64,000 nt of DNA from Pararge aegeria (Eukaryota > Arthropoda > Insecta > Lepidoptera > Nymphalidae). The notes under the pieces are model-generated. The model worked only from the letters and a program-made list of their open reading frames with translations. It did no database searches and had not been told where the DNA came from. Positions 30,056 through 41,238 of this stretch are shown here, one piece after another; position 1 is the first letter of the stretch; each line of letters begins with the position of its first letter. The position numbers and the translations under genes are program-made. The stretch spans positions 870,501-934,500 of the forward strand of contig NC_053190.1 of assembly GCF_905163445.1 (NCBI RefSeq), read 5' to 3'.

Positions 30056-30684
30056 TACTCTATATTCTAGTAGGTATTTAGAGTAAAATAAAAAGTTTAA
30101 AATTGTACATTTGCATGAAACCTTTATTAACTATCGTAATATATTGCACCTTGGTAGTATTGAACCTTTTCTGTGCCTGAGTCGAGTTAGATTTAGTTAA
30201 TATTTCTATTTTTTTTGTTCGATTTATGACAACCCCTTAAATATTTAGTTTAATACTATAGTATAAGAATTTACAATACACTTGTAAATTCTTATATTGT
30301 AAATTGTGAATTATTTTTTTGCATCTGTAAAAATTCATTGGGCCTAAAAAAAAATAATGTTGAAACAAATCGCATATTTTCTGCATAAATTGCTCGAAAA
30401 TGCTGCGTCGCTTGACATCCACTAGGTGTATATAATTTTGGAAAATTATCACACTTTTACCGATTTATTATAGGCAGTAAGATGCCACTCCAGGGAAATA
30501 CTTGGTGTAGTAATATTATAATTAACTAGCTGCTGGCTTTTTTTAGATTTTTGTAAATATCGTAATACAATTTGTGATACTATGTTTCTTTCCAGGTTAA
30601 CTCACATCTTTCATGGGTCATCGGTTTTTATCTGGTGAGAGACTTTGGCTATAGCTTCGTTAAATATAACTGTCATACTCTCTA
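30056..30684. other. Anonymous AT-rich spacer
   Basis: A short inverted repeat at 30266-30305 (AAGAATTTACAATACAC, then GTAAATTCTTATATTG) is the only structure seen. Confidence 0.35.
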
Positions 30685-30920
30685 ACAGGTAAGCCCGCTA
30701 CAATCTCAGACTGCATCATTTCCACCATGTCAGATTGCGGACTAGGGATTACTTGTAGAGGATTAAAAAATATATAGCTATGATCAGGTTCTTCATAATT
30801 TTGTGTATTATAAGTATTTATATATATCAATAATTTAAATATTCATCAGTCATCTTAGTACCCTTAACATAAGCTACGCTTACTTTGTCGTAGTATATTT
30901 ATTTATTTAATTATTTATTT
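30685..30920 (+). mobile_element. SINE-3 3' end then SINE-1 3' end
   Basis: 30688-30775 has AACAGGTAAGCCCGCTACAA and ACTTGTAGAGGATTAAAAAA (SINE-3). 30806-30910 has GTGTATTATAAGTATTTATA, TTCATCAGTCATCTTAGTAC and TTTGTCGTAGTATATTTATT (SINE-1 with GGGGCTAGATGGCGA deleted). Confidence 0.65.
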
Positions 30921-31305
30921 AACGTACCCAGCCCGCTTCGCCGGGCTACATTTTGCTTTATTTTATTAAATAAACTTACATCATTAAATTTTTAATTTAA
31001 GTGTCATAATATATTAAATCATTTATTTCTCTCCGTATTCATTCTCTTCTATTCTTTTCTCGAGCGGGTGAAGATTATTATCTACACCCATCTACACCCA
31101 ACAATAGAATATCATCATAGTAAATAAAAGCTGTATTTGACAGTTTGACAGTTCAAAATAGGAATGCTCCGATCATCACCAATCTTTACAGGATTACTCG
31201 CCAAGTCAATCCGGAGATTCCCTGAAAGTTTCATTGAAATCGGTCTAGCCGTTTCGGAGCCTATACGGAACATACCCACACACTTCCTCTTTTATATATA
31301 TAGAT
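30921..31305 (+). repeat. Rep-K copy 2
   Basis: The same start (CGTACCCAGCCCGCTTCGCC) and internal blocks as 23662-24015. The copy is complete to CATACCCACACACTTCCTCT and TATATATATAGATAGG. The two copies differ by small indels. Confidence 0.7.
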
Positions 31306-31434
31306 AGGTAGATTATTGGTCAATCTATGCTTAAGACTGAACTTGAAATCTAAGGATGCTTGATGTCAGTTTATAAATGCGTAACTTCGACTGCAATGTC
31401 ACACTTGTATACAGTTATACACACACAGTTTCCC

Positions 31435-31690
31435 GGACCGGATTTGGCAAGGGTGGTCAATCTCCTGATTTTGTAACTACGCCGGACATATAACACAAGT
31501 AAGTGTGCAAACACCGGTGCACTCTCTATATCCTCATTCGCGTAGTCCGATGGGACGGTAGCTCCGACAAAACCGGAAAGAGATCAGACGTACGACTGAC
31601 AGTTTAACGTGCTCTCATAGGCACGGGCGTATACAGAGCAGAGCTAAGTTATTCAGTAAAAAAAAACAGTGCTAGTCGGGTGAAAATTCA
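31435..31690 (+). repeat. Rep-Z copy
   Basis: TGTAACTACGCCGGACATAT, then GCGTAGTCCGATGGGACGGT and GACAAAACCGGAAAGAGATC, AACGTGCTCTCATAGGCACG. A known type of lepidopteran repeat of unclear class. Confidence 0.5.
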
Positions 31691-32244
31691 GGTCCCGATT
31701 TAAAATGAACAATACTTTAGTTGTAAGTACTTACAGCTTTCGTTTCATATTGTAAATGTTGCAACATTTATATTACAAAATAGCTTATTTCCCCAGAGTG
31801 GCCAGTCGTTTTGCAGCTTGTAATAAATATGTAAAACGTGTTTTCAGTTTCATTAATGATATTTTCCAAAAATATTAGGTACTTAAGAGCGTGACAAGGC
31901 CAGGATTGATTTCAGTATGGGCGCAACATTGAATTATTTTTTTCTATATTAATTTCTTGAAGTCGTCGAGTTCAGTTTAAATTAATTTTACTATTTTGTT
32001 TCTCGGGAACAGAAAAATAAAAATTCTACGAAAAGGAATTCACGTGTAACAGCTAGTCAGTGACGCGAACGTCACCCCTACTCATCCTACAAAATTCTCT
32101 CATAAGTTCACTTCCACAGCCCCAGTACGATGATGTAGTTTTCGAAAACAAAATTTTCTACAGTTAATAAATAAACGATAACAATGTTTTTAATTCGCAA
32201 TACACCTCGAAACCAGGAAAATCTTAATTCAAAGGCTTTTTCAA
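31691..32244. other. Anonymous AT-rich spacer
   Basis: No gene. A Rep-J-like scrap may lie at 32010-32060 (AAGGAATTCACGTGTAACAG). Confidence 0.3.
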
Positions 32245-32360
32245 GACTTTTTAAATCTTTATACTCCACACAGACCTCAGATCTTTAAAAATGTAGAGTA
32301 CGTTTTGTTCCAACACAGGAGCAAGTTTGGGAGATGTTGACTTTACAATTGTTAAGTTAA
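32245..32360 (-). repeat. Rep-E fragment
   Basis: Plus strand: TTAAATCTTTATACTCCACA, CAGACCTCAGATC, then GGGAGATGTTGACTTTACAA. Confidence 0.5.
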
Positions 32361-32550
32361 AATTTGTTAAATGACTTGCCTTTTTAATCCTTTTCGGCCT
32401 TTACCTTATCTATCTAAACGTCACAAATTATAACTATTAAAATCTCTGAATATTACCTAATTTATATCTTCCTATGTGGTAGCACTAATAACCCGTTTAA
32501 TAAAGTTACATTTAATATATTTATTTGGTCGCTTAGTAATTTGAATTTCC

Positions 32551-32640
32551 CTTTCTTATGTTTATCATTTCTAGTCGTTCTCTCAATTTAAGTCTCAAAC
32601 CTTTGTCTCAACTATGTAATATGACTTGTAAATGGTCACT
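32551..32640 (+). repeat. Short repeat shared with 36.7 kb
   Basis: CTTATGTTTATCATTTCTAG and CAAACCTTTGTCTCAA recur at 36726-36790 in the same orientation. No other copy was noticed, so it is a low-copy repeat or local duplication. Confidence 0.4.
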
Positions 32641-33162
32641 GGCTACCTGCCACCTGGAACGACTCGAACGTGCAAACTTTCGTGATATGCAACCTTGTAC
32701 TAAGGGCTACAGGATACGAGATGTTTTAATTAATAGTTCTGAGCCATGCCTCACCCTCAGTACATTAGTTTGAGTCGACTCGACTGCCAGCACAACTTAA
32801 CGCAACTGGGACGTCTATGTAATTTTGAGAAAGTACTATACGGTTTAAAGTACTCAAGTACGGTATCAGAGGAGTAAATTGCAAATGTTTCAAACTCTGT
32901 ACGTGAATTACAACTACGTTTGAGCGCTGTTGGCTTGAGATACACCTATGACTATACGTAGTTTTGTGATATCGAAAGCAATTATTATGTTGTTTGTTGA
33001 AAAAAATGTAGCTGCGCTAATTAAAAGCGAATTTTTGTTTACTAGAATATTTTTTTGACTGTAATATTATAATTTTTATTAGTTTTTTTAGTTTGTGTAG
33101 GTAAAAACATTCATAAAAGTATACAATTATAGAAAAGCAATGTGTTATCTCTTGTTCCAAAA
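32641..33162. other. Anonymous spacer
   Basis: Opposing 62- to 81-codon frames without motifs. No repeat recognised. Confidence 0.35.
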
Positions 33163-33358
33163 GTGTCTCATTGTAATATGGACCTTTGATAAGTAGATCG
33201 AAACTACAATGTTTCCTACTAGATGGCGCTACAGTCGCAATAAGGCTGATACAAAAAGGCATATACTAATTTCGGCATCGGCGGTAGAAGATCTATAGCT
33301 TAGCGATCAGGCTGCGATTGCCAGAGAGTTACAGGTTCAAATCCTGTCGGTTCCGTTA
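33163..33358 (+). repeat. tRNA-like repeat with conserved upstream block, copy 3
   Basis: CATTGTAATATGGACCTTTG, AAGTAGATCGAAACTACAAT, AGATGGCGCTACAGTCGC, TTATA-less AAGGCTGATACAAAAAGG, then the tRNA-like TATAGCTTAGCGATCAGGCT with a perfect ACAGGTTCAAATCCTGT T-arm. A deletion removes part of the D-arm. The upstream block aligns with the minus-strand copy at 16438-16646 over about 130 bases. Confidence 0.65.
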
Positions 33359-33399
33359 ATTTTATATGCATTTTATAAATTAAAAAAAGAATTTAGGCT

Positions 33400-33490
33400 G
33401 AGTAAGTTAGAAGTCTAGGTGTGGAAGTTATATTAAACCCTATGATATAACTTCCATACCTACCCCTAACAAGCTAACTTGCGACCTTCT
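33400..33490. repeat. SINE-3 inverted duplication
   Basis: GGTGTGGAAGTTATATTAAA (minus-type SINE-3) meets GATATAACTTCCATACCTAC and CCCTAACAAGCTAACTTGCG (plus-type), giving a hairpin of two opposed SINE-3 pieces. Confidence 0.55.
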
Positions 33491-33524
33491 TATACTTGTA
33501 ACTGGTATTTTTTTTATTAAAAAT

Positions 33525-33662
33525 AAATATATAAATATACTACGACAATACACACATCACAATCTAGCCCCAAAGTAACATTTACATAAATAGTTATAAT
33601 ATACATATAAACACCCAAACACTGAAAAACATTCATGTTCATCACACACACACATTCGCCTT
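33525..33662 (-). mobile_element. SINE-1 3' half, internally deleted
   Basis: Plus strand: ATACTACGACAATACACACA, CACAATCTAGCCCCAAAGTA, then TATACATATAAACACCCAAA and TGAAAAACATTCATGTTCAT. Confidence 0.75.
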
Positions 33663-34469
33663 GAACGCAGGGCACTGAGCGTATCGGACGTCTAAACTCG
33701 GAAGCCTTTAATATACCCTATCATTATCTGCTAAGAAAATACCTAGATTTGCTACTCGCAAAGCATTTCCGTGAACAGCGCTGGAAAAAACTTGGATAGG
33801 AATGCCACACTAAATCGCCTAAATCGTGTTTAAAATGATCTTGCCCGCTCAAATATTAATATTAATTTATTTTGTTAAAAGCCGAATGATTTTAAACCCG
33901 CTATTGTCTAAAACCCCAACTACACTTTTGATCATAATTTTTACTTTTAAATATTTTTTATTGCAGTAATTGGCTAGTACGCTAATTAGAAACAAAATAT
34001 TTGTAAAATTTCCATTAATATATATATGAATACTGCACATAACAATATATATATGAAAACTGCATCCCATAGTAACATATCTATTAAATCAATGACTGCC
34101 ATCCCTTGCAGAAGATTTGTAAAAGAAATAAAGCTACGTTAGAGGAATATCTTTATTTTACTCAAGCAATTATAATTTGACCATCCCCATGTGGAAATGA
34201 AACCAAATAATGCCTGGATTAATAAAATTACATACTTAAGTACTTTAAATGTAATTACAAAGGATTTAAACGAAAAGGGATTTATAAATTGTTACATATG
34301 GTTTACGAGGACGGTTTCAAAGGTTTGAATTCTGGCTCGTTAATATGGTCGACTGGGATAGTGAGACCCTTACGTCAATTGCCTGGTCGAGCAAAAAATC
34401 AAAATTCTCAGTACAAGTCTGCGGTTAGGATGCCTATAAGCTAGCCTTGAAAGCACGTATTTCTCACTT
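33663..34469. other. Anonymous spacer
   Basis: No gene or repeat recognised. At 34018-34056 a TATATATATGAA sequence occurs twice. Confidence 0.35.
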
Positions 34470-34976
34470 GGACACAGCTTGTCCGGGGAAGTACTTCCCC
34501 ATCTTATTTCTGCTGCCAAGTAGCATTGCTGGCAGTAATAAGTATTGCTGTGTTCTGGTCTGAAGGGCGTGGTTGCCGGTGTAATTAACACCAAAGCCAT
34601 GACTGGACACGGAATGGCACCTCGGAGCGTAATTGATTGACTAAGCAGGTGGCCTACCTGATGCTTGGTGGAAACCCATCGCCTGTGAACAGAACAGCAC
34701 TTCACAGGCCATGAAATCAGCAAGTCCTGCAACATGCGCCTTGTCTTCATCAATTAGATGCGTAGGTGTTAAGCCTCATGTGTCTGTAATTACATCGGCA
34801 ACCACGCCCTTCAGACTGGAACACAGCATTGCAACAATGCTGCTTAGCGGCAGAATTAAGAATGGCGATAGTATTTCCCCGGACGAGCTCTGTCACAAAA
34901 ACCTACTACTACCAAAATTATTCCTAGCAAAGTGTTGTTCTGTCTGTGGTCCATTGGTTTCCACTTACTATCACGC
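34470..34976. repeat. Rep-P mosaic, copies tail to tail
   Basis: 34470-34644 is a plus copy (CGGGGAAGTACTTCCCCATC, TCTGGTCTGAAGGGCGTGG). 34645-34915 is a minus copy (GACTAAGCAGGTGGCCTACC, TGCGTAGGTGTTAAGCCTCA, GCATTGCAACAATGCTGCTT, CCCCGGACGAGCTCTGTCAC). 34929-34976 is again plus-type (AAAGTGTTGTTCTGTCTGTG). Open frames across it are not genes. Confidence 0.65.
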
Positions 34977-35756
34977 TTAATATTATATGTATGAAAAAAA
35001 ATACTCAAATACCTACTTTCATAGTTGTATAACTGGACAAAAGTTTTTTTTTTTTAATAATGATTTGCACTTTGTTATATCTACACTTACTCGTAACTAC
35101 TTTCTACGCCGCATACTTATATAAATAATTTTGTATATTGAACTGCTCTAAATAAGAAAGTGACAGTTAAATCACGCCCATTTAAAAAAGACTTTCATTC
35201 AAACTTTATTTTTCTAACACCAGGGTTATCATTAAAAATGATCATTGCAGGAAAGTCCATCACTTAAGTGCTCTGAAAATATTCTAGCAAAATGTTCGCG
35301 TTCCGACGTTTGAGCTGGTCAATGTCAGTCAGTCAGATAACACAAAGTTTTTCGAAGATGGATGACGATGGTCATCAGAGACCATAAAACTCTGAAAGGC
35401 GTCGATGGAGAGTGACTTAAATTGTACACGCCATTTTGCATTTCTTCATAAAACTATCCTTATAAGTTTATGTCCTTTTGTTTCCATATGAAAAGTATAA
35501 GACTGCCATCGCAAAGGTGGTCGGGTTTACTGTAATTATTATTATGATTATAATTGGAATGGATATCGAATACTCTGTCAAAATAATACCCAAAACCACA
35601 CATCATACTTCGCTGCGGTTTATATGGTAATAGTCTATTATTGGAAAACTCATTGACGGTGTCATAATATAGTGTTCAACGCAATGACCTCGAATTTAAA
35701 AAAGATTTAATTGCCAAATTTAAACCTGACGAACTATTAGTTTTTAAGAATCATTA
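34977..35756. other. Anonymous spacer
   Basis: AT-rich, no gene or repeat recognised. Confidence 0.35.
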
Positions 35757-36190
35757 TCATCATCAAGTCAACCAATGGACGTCAACTACTGGACATAGGT
35801 CTTTTGTAGGGAGTTCCAAATACCACGGCCTTATGCCACTTGGATCCAGTTCCTGCCAGCGATTCGCTTGATCCATCCGTCCACTTCATTGGGGGTCTAC
35901 CAACGCTGCGTACAGCGGTGCGAGGTCACAATTCCAGCACTTTGGGACCCCAACGTCCATCTTTTTTCGAGTTATGTGCCCATTGTCACTAGCTTCGCGA
36001 CACTGAACTATGTTGGTAACTCTGGTTTTTCTACGTATCTCCTCATTCCTTATTTGATCCTGTAAGATTATCGAGACATAGCTCTCTGCATCGTTGGCTG
36101 AGTGACCTTGAGCCTTCTTATGAGCCCATAGTCAGCGACTACGTTTTAGAGCTAGGTATCACTGACAACACTCTCTGTTAGAAAAATGTT
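35757..36190 (-). pseudogene. RTE-like LINE ORF2 C-terminal remnant
   Basis: On the minus strand from 36180 the translation includes DYGLIRRLKVTQPTMQRAM, and the complement of CAGCGATTCGCTTGATCCAT and CCAATGGACGTCAACTACTG closes with the ...W.SI-type end of RTE ORF2. The plus strand carries CTGGACATAGGTCTTTTGTA, TCTACCAACGCTGCGTACAG and TTGGGACCCCAACGTCCATC. Frame breaks occur throughout. Similar C-terminal scraps lie at 62.0 and 63.8 kb. Confidence 0.7.
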
Positions 36191-36426
36191 TTTTTTTAAG
36201 AATACCACAGTAGAATAGTTAATAACTACTACTACTTTAGTTTAGAAGTTGCTGCAACTTCGATCGTTCGAAAAAAAAGAATCGCGTTTTGAGGTACTAT
36301 TGTATTGACCCCTGAACCATGCAAAGAAAAACATATCGATCTCTTTTCAGATACAGAACCTAGATCTTACTTTTTTAATATCAAAATCAAATCTAAAAAG
36401 AAGCATATATTTCTCTGGGATGAAAA
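36191..36426. other. Spacer
   Basis: AT-rich, no gene or repeat recognised. Confidence 0.3.
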
Positions 36427-36580
36427 GTATCCAGCCAGGGGCGCCAGGCGGACAGCCAGGGGCGCCAGGCGGACAGCCAGGCGGCCAGGCGGGCGGGCCG
36501 TTAGGCGGGAAGGCAGGCGTGCCGCCAGGCGGAAAGCCAGGTGAACAGGCAGGTGGGATGGCAGGCGTGGAGATATAAGC
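36427..36580 (+). repeat. GC-rich minisatellite with glycine/proline frame
   Basis: Imperfect units of the type GGCGCCAGGCGGACAGCCAG repeat, at far higher GC than the flanks. From ATG at 36420 one frame reads GAPGGQPGAPGGQPGGQ, then GGKAGVPPGGKPGEQ, ending at 36578 (about 53 codons). Other frames give arginine-rich or proline-rich strings. A minisatellite is the simplest reading. A relic of a glycine-rich or collagen-like exon is possible. Confidence 0.7.
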
Positions 36581-36591
36581 GTCGTAGGATA

Positions 36592-36714
36592 TAAGCGCAC
36601 CAATCCGCACTGGGCCAGCATGGTGAACTACGTCCTAAGCCCTTCTAATTGTGGAAGGAGACCCGTAACCTGTAATGGGCTAGTTTAATAGGTTGATATG
36701 ATGATGATGATGAG
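36592..36714 (+). mobile_element. SINE-2 3' half
   Basis: ACCAATCCGCACTGGGCCAG, AGCCCTTCTAATTGTGGAAG, GGAGACCCGTAACCTGTAAT and GATATGATGATGATGATGAG. Confidence 0.8.
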
Positions 36715-36722
36715 AAATTTTA

Positions 36723-36955
36723 ACCTCTCATTCTTATGTTTATCATTTCTAATTAATAATAGTTCTCCCAAACCTTTGTCTCAAGGATATAATATCTCTT
36801 ATAAATAGCTAAGCCACATTATATCCGCTATCTAAAGGATACTACCTCGAGCGTACCAATCCGCACTGGGCCAGAGTGGTGGGATACAGCCTTCTCATTG
36901 TGGGAGGAGACTGATACATTTTCAGCCGATAATGGGTTGTTAAGATGATGATTTT
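36723..36955 (+). repeat. Low-copy repeat then a second SINE-2 3' half
   Basis: 36723-36815 repeats the block seen at 32551. 36850-36955 is SINE-2 (ACCAATCCGCACTGGGCCAG, CTTCTCATTGTGGGAGGAGA, TAATGGGTTGTTAAGATGAT). Both SINE-2 copies start at the same internal point. Confidence 0.65.
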
Positions 36956-38394
36956 CTATTGCAGACTAAAATCTATCACTAAAAATTTATCATCTATCTT
37001 TAAATGCCTTTCTTTAAATGCATACTTTCCCATTTCTAATAATAGCATAGAATTTTTTTCGTTTAAAACACATATTTGAGGGGCTTACTCGTGTCTTTAT
37101 TTATAAAAGGATAAAATAACTGACTGTTTGACTGACGTAGGCGTCCGCAAGGAATTTCAAGGATCCTCTTCGTGTTATAATAATACGTATAAAATAATGT
37201 TCTAAAGAGGCAAAAGAAGGGTTTAATATGTTCAACACATAATACCTTAATTCACTGAGAGTGTAAGTGCCACACACCCTTATTGGTTTCTACGCGCCAT
37301 CGTTAATACAGATAATTGGAAATTATATTTTAATACAGATCAACGTTTAAATAGAGTAAGGTTTGAGAAGATACGCGTAACATATCGCTTGGATTAGACA
37401 GCGAATGTTAGGCAATTTCTCTGATAGAACTAGAGCACTTTGGATAAGGTACGTTTGGATGAGAAAAATCGTCTCCATTATTTACTGTGAGCACTTCACA
37501 TTGCTAGATATTTCTCTACCTCTTTTTATTAAAGAATTATTCATAAACAATAGAATGTCGTTTCAATATTTGAATTTAGAACGATAGAGTTTTGTACGAG
37601 AGTGTTTATTTTGTACAATCATAAGTTTTTTGTAGTATTGCTTTAAGCGTTTGTAGTAAATACGTTTTTACGTGTTTTCCTTCAACGTATAAAGGTTATT
37701 TTCTTTATAATAATTATTTCCTTGTATTGTTTCCCCGGGATACAAAGTAGCTTAATTAACTGTCACACTTCTTAAAATAACTAAATAGAAACAATAACAT
37801 CGATCCTTTGCTATGTAGCGTGATAGAAGCCAACAAATACATAATTTCATGAAAGACAAAATTAAAACTTTTTTCATTGAAATAGAGCTACAGAAGATTT
37901 GAACGCTTGCCTATATAAAAATGTGCCAATAGTAATTTTGAATTTGTCAAGAATGTAATCTATTTACTTAGCTTTATACCCATTCAAGGTGATTACAGAT
38001 AGACCTAATGCTTCTACACTAAGATATAATGTAATGTTTGTAACACAAAATAAGAATTTCGTTTTGTAAAAAACAAAAATTGAATTCCAGACGATTGGAA
38101 ATTCAAGCAAAACTTTTCAGTGCTATTGCTTTATTTCTTTAAATAGTTCTCAAAAAGCTTCATTGCGTTGCAGGGAATGCTTACTGAAGCGTCTGGAGAA
38201 ATGTATTGCGCAGTGTGGGGGTACAATCAGCTGCAGCAACATTTACAATATGAAATGAACATCTCTCGTTGCGGAAAAATTGTTTCACGGTGAAACTGAA
38301 AGATTTCCAATTTCAAATTGAGGAATTCACTAACACATTTAGCTATTTAATATTTTTATATAACGCTATATTGGATACAATGTATATGTTAGTT
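36956..38394. other. Long anonymous spacer
   Basis: At 37270-37310 CACCCTTATTGGTTTCTACG is a SINE-3 scrap (minus). The rest is AT-rich with open frames of about 60 codons and no motifs. Confidence 0.35.
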
Positions 38395-38650
38395 TATTAT
38401 TTTTAATATTTATTTAATTATATATTATTTTGTTTGTGTAATCTAGTTCAAGTATTAGTATGTAGTTATTAGTGTGTTTTTTAATATGCACATTCTGCAG
38501 TCTGTTATCCTTTTGTTTTAATTATCCTAAGGTCGCTACGAAGCGATAAGGCCGCCTTTTGTATACTGCTTCTGTCTGTGCTTTTTTTATTCCTCTTCTG
38601 TATTTTTTTTGTGTGCAAATACAGAGTATAAATGAAAAAATAAATAAAAG
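38395..38650 (+). mobile_element. LINE-c 3' UTR
   Basis: CCTAAGGTCGCTACGAAGCG, ATAAGGCCGCCTTTTGTATA, CTGCTTCTGTCTGTGC and AATGAAAAAATAAATAAAAG (tail). The upstream part to 38395 is AT-rich, as in the copy at 52.6 kb. Confidence 0.65.
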
Positions 38651-38889
38651 AGCTAGTCACTACATATAGAACTACTTGGAATAGATGAATTTTGATTCCT
38701 TTATTTTGTAGATGTTGCGTTACGGAATTTCATGATAAACAGTATATACAGGCCTGCGTTCTGATATTATGGAGGAGCGGTGTATAAAGATTTAAGAAAC
38801 AAAAAAAACTTAATATCATGTGCAATTTTTACACAAGGCAGTAGTGAAACTTCTGAAAAGTAGCGTTTGAGAGATTGTGATGGATATAG

Positions 38890-39395
38890 AGTAACTAGCG
38901 GTCCCTCGCGACTTCGTTCGCGTATAAGTCAACCTTACAATATAAGACATTCGGTCGTGGATTTTTTTTTAGAACTTTTTAAGGGAATAACTTTGTCATT
39001 TAGCTATGTTTGTTGTGGGCTTCTTAGACCAGGCTTATTTTTAAATTGACGAATTTAGTTATCGCCATCAACTCACTTCTACACGTCATGTACGCCTGAA
39101 AAGTGCGATCTATATTACATACGTCTATTTGAATAAAAAATATTTGACTTTGACTTTATATGATTTTTTCGAAACTTTACTGTTTACGAAGCGGACGCTC
39201 ACAGAAGAAAAAAAAACCTCAAATTTTAAAACAGTCTTCATTTGTGCTATGCTACTATAGGTCTTACCGTTGTGATATATACCATGACCCTATTAGCCTT
39301 TCTCGATAAATGGGCTATCCAAAATTTCAAGAATTTTTCAAATTGGACCTGTAGTTTTTGAGATCATCGCATTCAAGAAACAAACATACCCAGCC
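38890..39395 (+). repeat. Rep-J-like copy containing a LINE-a 3' end
   Basis: AACTAGCGGTCCCTCGCGAC (38893) opens a Rep-J-type element. 38990-39158 is LINE-a (TTTGTTGTGGGCTTCTTAGA to ATTTGACTTTGACTTTATAT). 39300-39390 returns to Rep-J (GGGCTATCCAAAATTTCAAG, GAGATCATCGCATTCAAGAA). A further Rep-J start follows at 39398. Confidence 0.5.
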
Positions 39396-39469
39396 ATAGA
39401 GCTTAATTTATTAGTTCTTGCGGTCCCACGCAACTTTATCAGCGTATGAGTCAATTTAAAAAAATAACA

Positions 39470-39660
39470 GTATGTTGTGGAGGACTGGTTTTTGAAATTC
39501 GGCACCAATATTATATTTTTTATATTCGGCAATGTTACGCACGTTCCACTCCGACACCGGAGCATCCTCAGGAGATGTTGATTTTACAATGAATAATAAT
39601 AGATAAATCATGGAATTCCGCAAACTAACGTCTACTATATCCAATATGTAATGTTATTAT
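39470..39660 (-). repeat. Rep-E copy
   Basis: Plus strand: CACCGGAGCATCCTCAGGAG, ATGTTGATTTTACAATGAAT and ATCATGGAATTCCGCAAACT, the start side of Rep-E. Confidence 0.65.
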
Positions 39661-40209
39661 TTGGCACAAAAATATTTTAGTCTCTCAGGAGTTCCAACCC
39701 GATATAATCCAACGTAGACTTTTTCTAGTATAAAAAAAACGTCTTATATTACATCACGCAAAAGATTACGACATGGTCGCGGTTTCATATCTATCTCGTA
39801 TTATCTCTTTGACCATTCGTCAAAATTATGTGCAGTTAAAGGGAAAACAGTCTTTAGTTTTTAATAATTTAGTCGAAACGAATTCATAGTTTTTGATATT
39901 ATGACAAACAAACATGAAAGTAGTGAAACTACTTATGTTACTTAAGTATAAAAGTTAAAGATATGCTGTCAAGGACTTTTTTCTAGACATTATCAAGCTC
40001 TACAACTTTTCTGTAGAACTCAATCATTTATCTCTCATAGTTAAGGCAGCGTAAATGACATAAATAACGGTCAGACGAAAAAAAGTATTCGTCGGACCGT
40101 TATTTCTCCGACTTAATTTGTAAATCCGACTACCACGAATAGTTCTTTTCAATTTTCAGATTAATATCCTATTGCACTGACAAGTAATGTGGCCTGATAT
40201 TGGTGATAT
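39661..40209. other. Spacer with a strong hairpin
   Basis: 40062-40105 is an 18-bp inverted repeat with one mismatch (AAATAACGGTCAGACGAA against its complement) and an 8-base loop. Nothing else recognised. Confidence 0.5.
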
Positions 40210-40545
40210 ATATCTCTATTCAAATACGCACGTAGATGGCACTTTTGATGCGTCGAGTACATACGAAATGTGTACATATTAAATAATGTAGTGTGAATTT
40301 ATTTTAACTTAGAACCAAATTATTAGCTTAGCAACTAGCAGATATATATGACAGGACTATTCTGTTAGCTTATCATTAAATACAAACTTTTTCAGAGACT
40401 TCAAGATTACAACCGGTAGTTTATTGTAAAATCGTTTATCGTTAATCCTTAAAATGAATTAGTAATTAGTTTATGTAGCCTAGTATATTACACTGCAAGT
40501 TATAAGCGTGTATTTTTCATTCTCATATTAAGATAGCAAAGAAAG
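40210..40545 (-). mobile_element. LINE-a, heavily decayed
   Basis: Plus strand: GATGGCACTTTTGATGCGTC, ACATACGAAATGTGTACAT, then TACAAACTTTTTCAGAGACT and GTATATTACACTGCAAGTTA. It covers the same span as the 10.3-kb copy with an internal replacement. Confidence 0.6.
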
Positions 40546-40914
40546 ATTTAATGTGTGTTATTCAATAAAAACAAGCTGTTCATCATATTCGACCACGTCA
40601 GGGCTTTAACTTTTATTCGTCCTCCAAATGCATTATTTAAAACGTACCTATAGATAACAGAAAACTCGGAAACGTAGCAAAATCTTATCCGGTTGGGACT
40701 GAAAAATAGTCAGCAATTCGGAGAGCTTACGGGAAAGAATGAACACTATTTTTCTTACACAAAAGATGCCTTTTATATTCAAAGTGTCTGTGTTTTAACT
40801 GAAAAAATGTTTTACATTTGCTGTTTTATTGAAACATTTCTACGTCCATAAACTCTACGTCAACATTTGTATTTCAGTTTCTACTCTCTTTAAAATGCCT
40901 CTCGCTAGAATTTT
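40546..40914. other. Anonymous AT-rich spacer
   Basis: No gene or repeat recognised. Confidence 0.3.
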
Positions 40915-41238
40915 ATCTATCATAGCTCATAAACGTCCCACTGGGCACAGGTCACGCTTTTAGGAGAGCAGGTTTACAACCATAGACCCACCACGCTGCT
41001 CGAATGCAGGTTGGTGGGCGTTGGTAGAGTGACTACAAACATACATACTTGACGTTTCAAAAGTGCTTATAAAGTAGGGCTACTTGAAATAAAGGAATTT
41101 TGAATTTTGAATTTTTGAATTTTTTGCGACTGTTATAAGTAGTAAGAGGTAATAACAGAGACTGACGGCTTAAAGTGTTCTCCGAGGTACGGAGTTTGAC
41201 ACCGCCAATTTCCCAACTACGGGTTGGCACTGAAAAAT
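40915..41238 (+). repeat. Rep-Z / LINE-b mosaic
   Basis: 40925-41030 is Rep-Z-like (AAACGTCCCACTGGGCACAG, CACCACGCTGCTCGAATGCA). 41031-41125 is a LINE-b 3' end (TTGGTAGAGTGACTACAAAC, then TGAATTTTGAATTTTTGAAT). 41153-41235 is the Rep-Z end (CTCCGAGGTACGGAGTTTGA). Confidence 0.6.

Noticed and set aside
34370..34980. Opposed frames of 127 and 89 codons
   Set aside because: Both lie in the Rep-P mosaic and use the same sequence on opposite strands.
36592..36955. Tandem duplication of a 250-bp unit
   Set aside because: Both halves contain SINE-2 3' ends, but the sequence between them matches 32.55 kb instead, so independent insertions are as likely.
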